From contig NZ_CP011039.1 in NCBI RefSeq assembly GCF_000238255.3, positions 3,087,001 to 3,151,000 on the forward strand: DNA of 64,000 bases, given 5' to 3'. The DNA comes from Pseudoalteromonas spongiae UST010723-006 (GTDB taxonomy: Bacteria; Pseudomonadota; Gammaproteobacteria; Enterobacterales; Alteromonadaceae). Under the pieces are notes generated by a model, which saw nothing but the letters and a program-made list of their open reading frames with translations, was not told where the DNA came from and did no database searches. The translations under genes and the position numbers were made by a program. Positions 1 to 7,326 of the stretch are shown here, piece by piece; the first letter of the stretch is position 1, and each line of letters begins with the position of its first letter.

Positions 1-515
1 GTGTTTAGTTGTGGTTTGCGTGATAGCCCTTTTAAATTAAAAGCACTTTTATTATGGCGAGCAATTAAATTAATTAATAATTGATACAATGCTGACTGCT
101 TTGCCAATACACTTTTCTCAGTCGCTAATAAATCGAAGGTTAACGCCATTTGCTGTGCTAACACGGGGTCGAACACTACCGCTTGTTCAAAATAGGGCGC
201 GCCTAGTTTTGCTTTACCAATATCATCCGTTAGCCCTTCAAATAACTCTGGGGTTGGATACATAGCACGGTAACCCCAGCCATGCTCAGTCGCAGTTTGG
301 CCATTATGCACTTGGTCTGCATTAACTAAGATAATACTGCTTGCTGGCGCAACATGATTTTCACCACTGCGAAAAAACCGCTGTGCACCATTTTCAATTA
401 GCCCTATGGTATAGCCTTCATGGCTATGGCGTGCGAAATTCTGCTGCTTATACTGCGCTTTAAGTACTTCGAGTCCATTTAAATCCTGATGATATTGAAA
501 GACTGTTTTTTCCAT
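1..515 (-). CDS. AraC-family transcriptional regulator, N-terminal part (cut by left edge)
   Basis: Reading leftward from an ATG at 515, an uninterrupted frame runs to the window edge (about 171 residues). It begins MEKTVFQYHQDLNG and contains FARHSHEGYTIGLIENGAQR followed by a GENHVAPASSIILVNADQVH-type stretch. This is the cupin-like sensing domain found at the start of many AraC regulators. The C-terminal double helix-turn-helix would lie outside the window, so the DNA-binding part is assumed, not seen. The ligand is unknown. The divergent neighbour is a cytochrome b561-like gene 219 bp away. Confidence 0.8.
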   Translation of the reverse strand, partial: MEKTVFQYHQDLNGLEVLKAQYKQQNFARHSHEGYTIGLIENGAQRFFRSGENHVAPASSIILVNADQVHNGQTATEHGWGYRAMYPTPELFEGLTDDIGKAKLGAPYFEQAVVFDPVLAQQMALTFDLLATEKSVLAKQSALYQLLINLIARHNKSAFNLKGLSRKPQLN

Positions 516-734
516 GAACGCTTCTCAAAAATAAAGGGAGCAAAATATTTACACGATCAGTATAGCCAAGCGGTTTATTTAAAATTGTACAAAATTGCTC
601 AATAGCATTTTTTATGATGTTTAACGTATTTGCTTACCGTATTTATCTGATTTATGGCAACATAGTAATACTTCAATTTGGGTCTAACGACCTTACATAT
701 TGATTTATTTTTATAACACGCTTTAGGGGCCAAA

Positions 735-1388
735 ATGCAAAAAACACAAGTATGGGATGGATTTATCCGTTTTTTCCATTGGAGCATGGTCGCATTGGTT
801 GCAACACTTTACTATTCGGCTGAAAACAGCCTTATGGAAGTGCACTTTGTCGCAGGCTTCACACTATTAGCACTATTAGCAACACGTATTATTTGGGGCA
901 TTATCGGCAGTGATACTGCAAAGTTATCGGCATTACTGCATTCACCCAAAAGCACTATTGCAGCGTTCAAAGGGCAACAACAACCTAAACCAGGGCACAA
1001 CGCAGCTGGTAGTTATATGGTGATCGCGTTTCTTATATTACTTATTTCGCAAGCCGTTACGGGTTTAATGACCACAGACGATATAATGTATGATGGCCCG
1101 TTAGTGGCTATGGTAAGCAGTGATCTTTCTTCGCTTGCTGGCAGCTTACACCACAAAATTTTTGACTTAATCTTGATTGCTATCACACTGCATATTGCAG
1201 CTATTGTTATTTATAAACTAAAAGGAAAAGCACTTGTGCCGCCTATGATTACAGGCAAAACAGCAGAAAGTTATGAACAAAGTGTCAAAATGAAGAGTGG
1301 ATGGCTAGGTTTTGCGATTTTTGCAGTGCTTGCCACGGCTATTCTCTACGTTTGGGGCGCTGAGTCAATTAGTACATTGATAGGCTAA
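735..1388 (+). CDS. Cytochrome b561-family membrane protein
   Basis: This 217-residue protein resembles the di-heme cytochrome b subunits of the Ni/Fe-hydrogenase b-type/b561 family. Those proteins pass electrons between the quinone pool and periplasmic partners. Four hydrophobic segments are visible, with candidate heme-ligand histidines at H15, H37, H139/H140 and H153. The family motif WDGFIRFFHW opens the protein, which supports the ATG at 735. A cytochrome c' gene lies tail to tail on the other side of a shared terminator, and such b/c' pairs commonly work together. The electron partner is inferred from this pairing. Confidence 0.85.
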   Translation: MQKTQVWDGFIRFFHWSMVALVATLYYSAENSLMEVHFVAGFTLLALLATRIIWGIIGSDTAKLSALLHSPKSTIAAFKGQQQPKPGHNAAGSYMVIAFLILLISQAVTGLMTTDDIMYDGPLVAMVSSDLSSLAGSLHHKIFDLILIAITLHIAAIVIYKLKGKALVPPMITGKTAESYEQSVKMKSGWLGFAIFAVLATAILYVWGAESISTLIG

Positions 1389-1410
1389 ACTAACAACAAG
1401 TAACCACATT

Positions 1411-1440
1411 AAAAAAGGTCAGCATATGCTGACCTTTTTT
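1411..1440. terminator. Bidirectional rho-independent terminator
   Basis: A perfect 30-nt palindrome (A6-GGTCAGCAT and its complement) has a T6 tract on both strands. It lies between the converging cytochrome b and cytochrome c' genes and should stop transcription from both sides. Confidence 0.9.
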
Positions 1441-1458
1441 TGCGATTAACTTAAGCAA

Positions 1459-1908
1459 TTAATCTTTGAAAGACTTGTGACAATCTTTACAGCCTTTTGC
1501 CCAAGCGCCAAATGCTGGCTTAATTACTTTTGGGTCACCTGACTGTGCAGCAACTGCTAGTTTATCTGCATAATCAGCAAACGCATTTGCTTTTTGCATA
1601 AACGTTTCATTGTCTGACCATACAGCTGCTAATGCAGACGTATCGCCTTTATCTGTGCCCGCGTAAAACGCTTCCCAAGGCATTTTTGATAATGCTGCAG
1701 CATTGTTAGCACGCATTTGGAAAGTTTCCGCGTTAAATTCAACTTTACCTTTCAACATATCGCCCATATTTGCGATTTGCGTACGAATTAACTGAAACGC
1801 TTGTTGACGGTATTCGATAGCATCCTCTGCTTCTTTGAATGCAGGGTTAGCGTTTGCAAGTGCTGGTGCAGCAATTGCAGCTGCAAGAACTAATGTTCTT
1901 AATTTCAT
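1459..1908 (-). CDS. Cytochrome c' (class II c-type cytochrome)
   Basis: This 149-residue exported protein has a signal peptide (residues 1-20, ending ALANA) and a four-helix-bundle-like body. A C-terminal heme-attachment site reads C140-K-D-C143-H144, the position expected for cytochromes c'. Family members bind a high-spin heme in the periplasm and are linked to electron transfer or to NO handling. It converges on the cytochrome b561-like gene at 735-1388, a likely redox partner. The physiological role here cannot be told from sequence. Confidence 0.92.
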   Translation of the reverse strand: MKLRTLVLAAAIAAPALANANPAFKEAEDAIEYRQQAFQLIRTQIANMGDMLKGKVEFNAETFQMRANNAAALSKMPWEAFYAGTDKGDTSALAAVWSDNETFMQKANAFADYADKLAVAAQSGDPKVIKPAFGAWAKGCKDCHKSFKD

Positions 1909-2026
1909 AGTTTGCCCCTAATATTATTAACTTACCAATTATTACAGCATCCCATTCAATGCTGCAACTGGAAACGACCAATCCGCGAATTTACGCGTTA
2001 TAAGATTTAAATGGTGTATTCTTTTG

Positions 2027-2524
2027 TTACCAAAGCACTTTTTCAATGGTGTTTGGCGCTTCACCAATCAAGGTCGAAACCACGCGATTTTGCTTATCTA
2101 ACAAAATAATACGTGGCACACCCGCGTTGGCAAATTGACTATAAATTTTACGTTCTGGATCAGCCACCATGGTGAAGTTAGTTGCAAACTTTTCTGAAAA
2201 GTTCACTAAGCTTTGCGTATCTTCTTCTCGACCAATCGCAATAATCTGCAGATCAGGGTCTGCGATAAGTGGCGATGCCATTAACTGTTTAACAAACCGC
2301 TGCGAATCACTGCACCAAGTGGCGAAAAGTAACACTAACTTGCGCTTGTCTTCGGCTAATTCAACCGTCTCACCTTTCATATCGTTAAATTGTGAGATAG
2401 GAAAAGATTCCCCTTGAGTAATATAGGTTTCGTAATTCGGTTTCTGGTAGGTGGTTTGATTTTTTGGCGTTTGCGCACAACCTGCTAGCGTTCCTAGCAA
2501 CATCAGAGGTAATAGGTATTTCAT
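2027..2524 (-). CDS. Thioredoxin-fold (TlpA/AhpC-like) lipoprotein
   Basis: The 165-residue protein starts with a lipoprotein signal whose lipobox is LAGC, with Cys16 as the lipidated residue. The body has the order of a thioredoxin/peroxiredoxin-like fold: VLLFATWCSDSQ around residue 71 and a later AGVPRIILLD segment carrying the usual cis-proline. The active-site position has only one cysteine (C71), and no other cysteine exists in the mature domain. A classical CXXC disulfide reductase is therefore unlikely; a one-cysteine peroxidase-like, chaperone or sensor role is possible. It is probably periplasmic and membrane-anchored. Confidence 0.8.
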   Translation of the reverse strand: MKYLLPLMLLGTLAGCAQTPKNQTTYQKPNYETYITQGESFPISQFNDMKGETVELAEDKRKLVLLFATWCSDSQRFVKQLMASPLIADPDLQIIAIGREEDTQSLVNFSEKFATNFTMVADPERKIYSQFANAGVPRIILLDKQNRVVSTLIGEAPNTIEKVLW

Positions 2525-2615
2525 TTATATTCCATATAATTATTTACGCTGGACTCAGTGTTAAAAATTTAGCATCATGCGTCAAGCTATCACTGAGTAA
2601 TATTTAAGTCCTTGT

Positions 2616-3038
2616 TTGAGCTACCTATCACTATTTTTTACCGCATTTATTGCTGCAACACTACTTCCCACAGCCTCTGAAGGCATGCTTGCTTATCTCA
2701 CCCAGCAACAATACAACATTGCTTTGCTGTGGTTTAGTGCAACATTGGGCAACACTTTAGGTAGCTGCGTTAATTGGTGGTTAGGAAAGGAGCTCAATCG
2801 CTTTAAAGATAGAAAGTGGTTTGCAGTATCTGAGCAACAACTAGAAAAAGCACAGCAAAGCTTTAATCGTTACGGCAGAGCCAGTTTATTATTAGCTTGG
2901 CTGCCCATTGTGGGCGATCCACTAACCTTTGTTGCTGGCATTATGCGGGTGCCGTTTTCTATTTTCGTATTGCTTGTAGCTATTGGAAAAGCACTGCGAT
3001 ACGCCATAGTTATCGCTATGGCGCTACAGTTTTTTTAG
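2616..3038 (+). CDS. YqaA-family (DedA/SNARE-associated-like) membrane protein
   Basis: A 140-residue integral membrane protein. It shows the YqaA/DedA-type signature of a first helix with a polar ATLLPTASEGML stretch, an N-terminal G/N-rich loop (ATLGNTLGSCVNWWLG), a basic amphipathic middle and a WLPIVGDPLTFVAGIMRVP motif near residue 95-113. Related DedA proteins act in lipid or small-solute movement across the inner membrane; the role of YqaA itself is unsettled. The start is a TTG, since no in-frame ATG lies between the upstream stop (2598-2600) and this point. Its stop overlaps that of folX on the other strand. Confidence 0.75.
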   Translation: MSYLSLFFTAFIAATLLPTASEGMLAYLTQQQYNIALLWFSATLGNTLGSCVNWWLGKELNRFKDRKWFAVSEQQLEKAQQSFNRYGRASLLLAWLPIVGDPLTFVAGIMRVPFSIFVLLVAIGKALRYAIVIAMALQFF

Positions 3039-3397
3039 CTTGGCTTTTGCCATGCAAGCGTAAGCGATACCGAATCTGCAAAGCGCAATGCATGTGGCTT
3101 ATCGATAGACACTTTGGCAAATGTCACACTTGAATGGCGATGACACTCTTCCAGTACATCAGCTACCAATTTTTCAAGCAGCAAAAAGTGGCCGTTTTCC
3201 ACCAGCTCAATCACTGCTTTGGTGATGTCTTTATAGTTTACCGCTTGGTCTACTTGATCGGTAACACAGGCCATATCGGCCGGATAATGCACTTCAATAT
3301 TAATCACTACATCTTGCTTTTTTTCACGCTCTTCAGGGTTAAAGCCAATGTAAGTGCGCAGGCGTAAATTCGTTATATTTATAATCGCATTGAGCAT
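3035..3397 (-). CDS. folX: Dihydroneopterin triphosphate 2'-epimerase
   Basis: The 120-residue protein matches FolX across its length: INITNLRLRTYIGFNPEE at the start, a VNYKDITK segment, LLEKLVADVLEE and the C-terminal KPHALRFADSVSLTLAW, which resembles E. coli FolX more than FolB. It epimerises dihydroneopterin triphosphate to dihydromonapterin triphosphate in the cytoplasm. It is the last gene of a folM-folE-folX run, 2 bp after folE, the enzyme set for tetrahydromonapterin. In related bacteria that pterin serves phenylalanine hydroxylase. FolB is the alternative, but the sequence and neighbours favour FolX. Confidence 0.9.
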   Translation of the reverse strand: MLNAIINITNLRLRTYIGFNPEEREKKQDVVINIEVHYPADMACVTDQVDQAVNYKDITKAVIELVENGHFLLLEKLVADVLEECHRHSSVTFAKVSIDKPHALRFADSVSLTLAWQKPS

Positions 3398-3399
3398 AG

Positions 3400-3954
3400 T
3401 TACCCCTTAACTAACTGCAAGAATTCATTGCGTGTTTTTGGATCTTCACGGAAGTTACCCAACATCACAGACGTACGCATTTTGGAGTTTTGTTTCTCTA
3501 CACCGCGCATCATCATGCACATGTGTTTGGCCTCAACAATAACACCCACACCTTTCGCGTTGGTAACTTGTTGCACCGCTTCAGCAATTTGATGTGTAAG
3601 CTGTTCTTGAATTTGAAAGCGGCGTGCAAACATATCAACAATACGCGCAAACTTTGATAAACCAAGTACTTTACCATCGGGAATATAGGCAATATGACAA
3701 CGACCAACAAAAGGTAATAAATGATGCTCACACATAGAATACAGCTCAATATCTTGTATCAACACCATGTCGTCGGCATCTGAGGTAAACACTGCATTGT
3801 TGGTAATTTCGTCAAGCGTTTGGCGATAACCTTTTGTTAGGTACTCCATTGCCTTGGCAGCTCGTTTTGGCGTATCAAGCAGGCCTTCGCGCTCAGGATT
3901 TTCGCCAACCGCTTCAATAATTTGTCGGTAGTTTTCAGCTAGTTTCTTTTCCAT
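3400..3954 (-). CDS. folE: GTP cyclohydrolase I
   Basis: This 184-residue enzyme opens the GTP ring to make 7,8-dihydroneopterin triphosphate, the first step of folate and monapterin synthesis. The zinc ligands are visible: C75 and H78 in [10 protein letters not shown] and C146 in [11 protein letters not shown]. The [12 protein letters not shown] C-terminal motif is also present. At 184 residues it is the short form, lacking the N-terminal extension of the 222-residue E. coli enzyme. It lies between folM (9 bp upstream) and folX, so it is probably the copy devoted to monapterin; a second housekeeping folE may exist elsewhere. Confidence 0.95.
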   Translation of the reverse strand: MEKKLAENYRQIIEAVGENPEREGLLDTPKRAAKAMEYLTKGYRQTLDEITNNAVFTSDADDMVLIQDIELYSMCEHHLLPFVGRCHIAYIPDGKVLGLSKFARIVDMFARRFQIQEQLTHQIAEAVQQVTNAKGVGVIVEAKHMCMMMRGVEKQNSKMRTSVMLGNFREDPKTRNEFLQLVKG

Positions 3955-3963
3955 TGTTCTGTC

Positions 3964-4671
3964 CTATTTTAGGTGGCGACCACCATCGAGTTGCAATGTG
4001 CGTCCTGTCATATAATTGCTGTTTAGAATCATTTCGATACCATTAATAACTTCTGCCGTGCCGGGTTCTAACGCCATAATCGATTTTTTCAGGGTTTTTG
4101 CACGGTAAGCATCGTCATCATGGTCATTAAAAATAATTAATGACGGCGCAATCGAATTTACTTTCACTTTTGGCGCTAGCTTGGCAGAAAATGAACGCGT
4201 TAAATTATCAAGTGCCGCTTTACTCGCGGCATAAGCAATATGCTTTGGGCTACCTTTTTCAACAACGTAATCAGTAATATGGATAATATCACTGTGTTCG
4301 TCGCAGCTATTTTGTAATAAAGGCATAAGTGCTAAGTTTAATAAATAAGGCACTTTTGCATGAATATTCATCATGTTATCAAATAAACTATTAAAGTCTG
4401 GGTTCTTGCTTTCGCAATCCCAACTTGATGCATTATGAATAATCGCACTGAGTTCGTTAGTGTAGCTTTTAACTTGTTCTACCAACTTTTCTACGGCATC
4501 ACTTTGCTCAAAGTCACATGCTAAACAAATAGCGCCAAGCTCCAACAACTCATTTACTGACGCATGTTTAGTGCGATAAGTAATAATCAGTTTGTCGCCT
4601 TTATTTAAAAAATGCTTTGCTAAATCAAGGCCAATACGCTGCGCTGCGCCGGTAATTAATATTGTTGCCAT
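3964..4671 (-). CDS. folM: Dihydromonapterin reductase (short-chain dehydrogenase)
   Basis: The 235-residue protein is a classical short-chain dehydrogenase with a glycine-rich NADPH site near the start (ILITGAAQRIGLDLA), an NAS motif at about 80-82 and the catalytic Y147-x3-K151 (YAASK). FolM reduces dihydromonapterin to tetrahydromonapterin, and the C-terminal YMTGRTLQLDGGRHLK is typical of FolM. It leads a tight three-gene run with folE and folX. That context separates it from the many other SDR enzymes it could be mistaken for. Confidence 0.9.
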   Translation of the reverse strand: MATILITGAAQRIGLDLAKHFLNKGDKLIITYRTKHASVNELLELGAICLACDFEQSDAVEKLVEQVKSYTNELSAIIHNASSWDCESKNPDFNSLFDNMMNIHAKVPYLLNLALMPLLQNSCDEHSDIIHITDYVVEKGSPKHIAYAASKAALDNLTRSFSAKLAPKVKVNSIAPSLIIFNDHDDDAYRAKTLKKSIMALEPGTAEVINGIEMILNSNYMTGRTLQLDGGRHLK

Positions 4672-4998
4672 ATAGTTTTAATAAATTATCGTTGAGGTTT
4701 TATGTTTCTAATTTAACTATAAACCTAACTTCTTGATTTATTAAGTGGTTAAGCAAATTAAACTAAATTACACCGAGATTTATACTGTTTTTCACGACGC
4801 TTAGATCTGTAATGTGCCTTTTATTGGTTGCTTGCTTCAGTAAATTCATTTTTGTAGCAGCTTGATAGGGTTTTATAAAAAGCAAAAGCTGCGTGCCATA
4901 TTCTATGTAAGTCAGCCTATAGCACACGCAAAGGTAACGCTGTAATTATTTACCTTGTCTTTGTATCAAATACTTTGCTATTTTGTAAACAATTAGAA
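4672..4998. promoter_or_regulatory. Divergent intergenic region, 327 bp, no gene seen
   Basis: This AT-rich gap separates the divergent folM operon and the TSUP transporter gene. It must hold promoters for both, but I could not identify convincing -35/-10 pairs, operators or a conserved RNA. No open frame with a plausible ribosome-binding site was found. Confidence 0.4.
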
Positions 4999-5907
4999 AT
5001 GACAGCGCTGTCCATGAATTTTAAAAACCGAAGCTACCGTCAATACATTCCCCTTTTATTTTTAGCTAGTACTTATATTTGCTGGCTATTCATGCAGGGA
5101 ATTAACAGTGCATTGGCTAATTTTATGTCGCAAATTAGTATTGCGATTACTATGGCATTCGGGTCATTTGTTGCTGGCGGTACAGCGCTTGGCGGCGGTG
5201 CTGTGGCTTTTCCAGTCATGACAAAAGTGCTGGCCATTGAACCTGCTACTGCGAAAGTATTTTCACTCGCTATTCAGAGCTTTGGGATGACAGCTGCCAG
5301 TCTCACCATTATATTTAGCGGCATCAAATATTACCGTTCGGTTGTATTGCTTGCGCTTTTTGGCGCATTACCCGGCGTCGCTATCAGCTTGTTGTTTATT
5401 GCTGACCTTCTGCCTAGATTGATCACAAAATCACTGTTTAGCGTTTTTTTATTAGTCTTTGCCGTCACCCTGCTTCGTGCTCATTGGAAAGGTAAACAGC
5501 AGTTAGATATAGACTTCGGCTGTAAAAAGAAAAATGCGTTAGTGGTATTTGTGGCGTTGTTAGGAGGTATCGTCAGCGGCTTAATTGGCTCAGGGGCAGA
5601 TATCGCTATTTTTGCCTTGCTAATGCTGCATTTTAAAGCTGATTTAAAGGTCGCGACTGCCACGTCAGTCATCATTATGGCGGTAACATCAGTATTTGCT
5701 AGCGTTATAAATTTCTTATATTTAAACGCGATAACCGCGCCAATATCTCAATATGTATTGGCGGCGATTCCGGTTGTTGTGGTAGGCGCACCTCTTGGCG
5801 CATACTGCTGCGCAAAAGTACCTAAATCCGTGTTATTAAGCTTTTTGCTACTGCTCATTGGTCTTGAAGTTGCCTTTACCTTGTATGAAATAATTGGCAA
5901 TTTATAA
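4999..5907 (+). CDS. TSUP/TauE-family sulfite-type anion exporter
   Basis: From the ATG at 4999 the protein has about 302 residues and many hydrophobic helices. It carries the duplicated glycine-rich signature of the TSUP family: FGSFVAGGTALGGGAVAFPVM in the first half and LLGGIVSGLIGSGADIAIFALLM in the second. TSUP proteins move sulfite, sulfoacetate or other organosulfur anions across the inner membrane; the substrate here is unknown. A TTG at 4975 is a possible longer start and an ATG at 5014 a shorter one. None has a strong ribosome-binding site. Confidence 0.85.
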   Translation: MTALSMNFKNRSYRQYIPLLFLASTYICWLFMQGINSALANFMSQISIAITMAFGSFVAGGTALGGGAVAFPVMTKVLAIEPATAKVFSLAIQSFGMTAASLTIIFSGIKYYRSVVLLALFGALPGVAISLLFIADLLPRLITKSLFSVFLLVFAVTLLRAHWKGKQQLDIDFGCKKKNALVVFVALLGGIVSGLIGSGADIAIFALLMLHFKADLKVATATSVIIMAVTSVFASVINFLYLNAITAPISQYVLAAIPVVVVGAPLGAYCCAKVPKSVLLSFLLLLIGLEVAFTLYEIIGNL

Positions 5908-5918
5908 AACTCTTCAGG

Positions 5919-6119
5919 TTACTCAGGTAAACGTTCAGAGCTGTGTATTTGGTCGTCAAATAGTACGTCATTATCGGCAACATCTAATCCCATACAATCG
6001 CGCAACGCTTCAAAACAATCTATGTTGGCTTGCGCCCACATAATATCATCAGCCGTCACTTTAAGACGTCCTTCGCTTTGCGCTCTTTGCATTGCTAACA
6101 TTTCAATTAACGTTGTCAT
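5919..6119 (-). CDS. Small hypothetical protein coupled to a diguanylate cyclase
   Basis: A 66-residue acidic soluble protein (begins MTTLIEMLAMQRAQSEGR) starting 9 bp after the stop of the diguanylate cyclase at 6129-7160, on the same strand, so they are probably co-transcribed. No domain is recognised. It is rich in Asp and Glu near the end and has two cysteines (DCFEALRDC). A start at 6119 is supported by a GGAAC(AA)-type sequence just before it. Its linkage to the cyclase suggests a related or regulatory role, but this is only inference. Confidence 0.65.
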   Translation of the reverse strand: MTTLIEMLAMQRAQSEGRLKVTADDIMWAQANIDCFEALRDCMGLDVADNDVLFDDQIHSSERLPE

Positions 6120-6128
6120 CGTTGTTCC

Positions 6129-7160
6129 TTAAGCAACAATAATGCAGTTTCTACCTGATTCTTTCGCTTTATACAGTGCTTTATCTGCACGTTCGAGAAG
6201 CATTTCACACGATTCACCATCAAACTCGGCTACACCAAAACTGGCTGAAATACTGCGTAATGATTTGCCTGTTTTATTGTCTTTTAACGCCAAACGTTCA
6301 ATATCGACACGAATTTTTTCTAAATAATTAACCGCTGAGCGCTTGTCTTTAAACTGGCTCAAAATACAAAACTCTTCACCACCATAGCGATACGCAGCAT
6401 TAAGTTCATCGGCGTGTTTTTTTAATCTTTCAGCAACCACTTTTAGTACGAGGTCGCCTTTTTGATGACCGAAATCATCGTTAAATTGTTTAAAATTATC
6501 GATATCCACAATGGTTAAATAGAGCTTTAAAACACTGTGGTGACTGTTACACAATAAGTCGAGATCTTCATCGAATGACTTACGATTATTAAGGCCAGTT
6601 AAACCATCTTTCGATGCCGCTTTTTTCGATTCATTGAGCTCACTGCGCAGTTTGGAAATCTCTTGATATGCAGCACGTAATTGCTGCTGAAAACGCTCGG
6701 TTGTATGCTGCATGCTTTTTGATTCTTCCGACAGCTTATTAACTAACTCTAAAATATCCCGTTCTGATGCGTCTTCTTTTGAAAAGTCGCTCAGTTCTTG
6801 ATTACATGAATTCAAAATTTCACTAAAATCACTGGCTGAATTTAAGGTTTGCCCAACGTTCTTTTCAACCTCAGCAACAACTGCATTAATGTCTTCAGCA
6901 ACTGAATCAAACAGCTCAAGATCTTTGTCTGATAAAAACTCTTCAAATAAATCCCGTGACAATGCAGGCGGGCAAGTACCAAAGGTTCTTAACGCAGAAT
7001 CGAGCTTTTGATTTAACTTGGGATGGTTACCAGATACATAGCTATACCATAGCGCATAATTTGCTGGGGTAACCGCAATATTGTACTTAACCATTAACGG
7101 CACAGCTTTGCGTAAACACTCCGCTGAGTGAGATAAGGTATTTTTCAAACGAAACTCCAC
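6129..7160 (-). CDS. Diguanylate cyclase (GGDEF domain)
   Basis: This 343-residue soluble protein makes cyclic di-GMP. Residues 1-125 form an unassigned N-terminal domain, about 125-175 looks coiled-coil (LSEESKSMQHTTERF onward), and the GGDEF domain follows with DGLTGLNNRKSFDEDL, an intact active-site GGEEF in AYRYGGEEFCIL, and SASFGVAEF. The RxxD inhibitory site normally nine residues before the GG motif is not present (DELN instead), so classical product inhibition at that site is unlikely. No membrane segment is seen. A 66-residue gene follows in the same operon. Confidence 0.92.
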   Translation of the reverse strand: MEFRLKNTLSHSAECLRKAVPLMVKYNIAVTPANYALWYSYVSGNHPKLNQKLDSALRTFGTCPPALSRDLFEEFLSDKDLELFDSVAEDINAVVAEVEKNVGQTLNSASDFSEILNSCNQELSDFSKEDASERDILELVNKLSEESKSMQHTTERFQQQLRAAYQEISKLRSELNESKKAASKDGLTGLNNRKSFDEDLDLLCNSHHSVLKLYLTIVDIDNFKQFNDDFGHQKGDLVLKVVAERLKKHADELNAAYRYGGEEFCILSQFKDKRSAVNYLEKIRVDIERLALKDNKTGKSLRSISASFGVAEFDGESCEMLLERADKALYKAKESGRNCIIVA

Positions 7161-7296
7161 TTTATAATCCTTATGCGTTCCGTAGCTATCATTCGTGTAC
7201 GATTTTTAGCCGCAATATAAGTGTTCTTAAAAAGTGTAGTCGAGGAAAATTGAATTGCTAAAAACTATTCAGATTTATAGGGATTTAAAGCAATTA

Positions 7297-7323
7297 AAAA
7301 AGCCCTAATAAATAGGGCTTTTT
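7297..7323 (-). terminator. Rho-independent terminator of the RND operon
   Basis: An AAAAAGCCCT / AGGGCTTTTT hairpin with a 7-nt loop lies 4 bp after the stop of the RND transporter gene. On the minus strand it is followed by a T-rich tract, so it ends the leftward efflux operon. Confidence 0.88.
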
Positions 7324-7326
7324 CTG

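Noticed and set aside
599..787. A leftward 62-codon frame in the gap before and into the cytochrome b gene
   Set aside because: It overlaps the start of a well-supported gene, has no ribosome-binding site, and its composition looks random.
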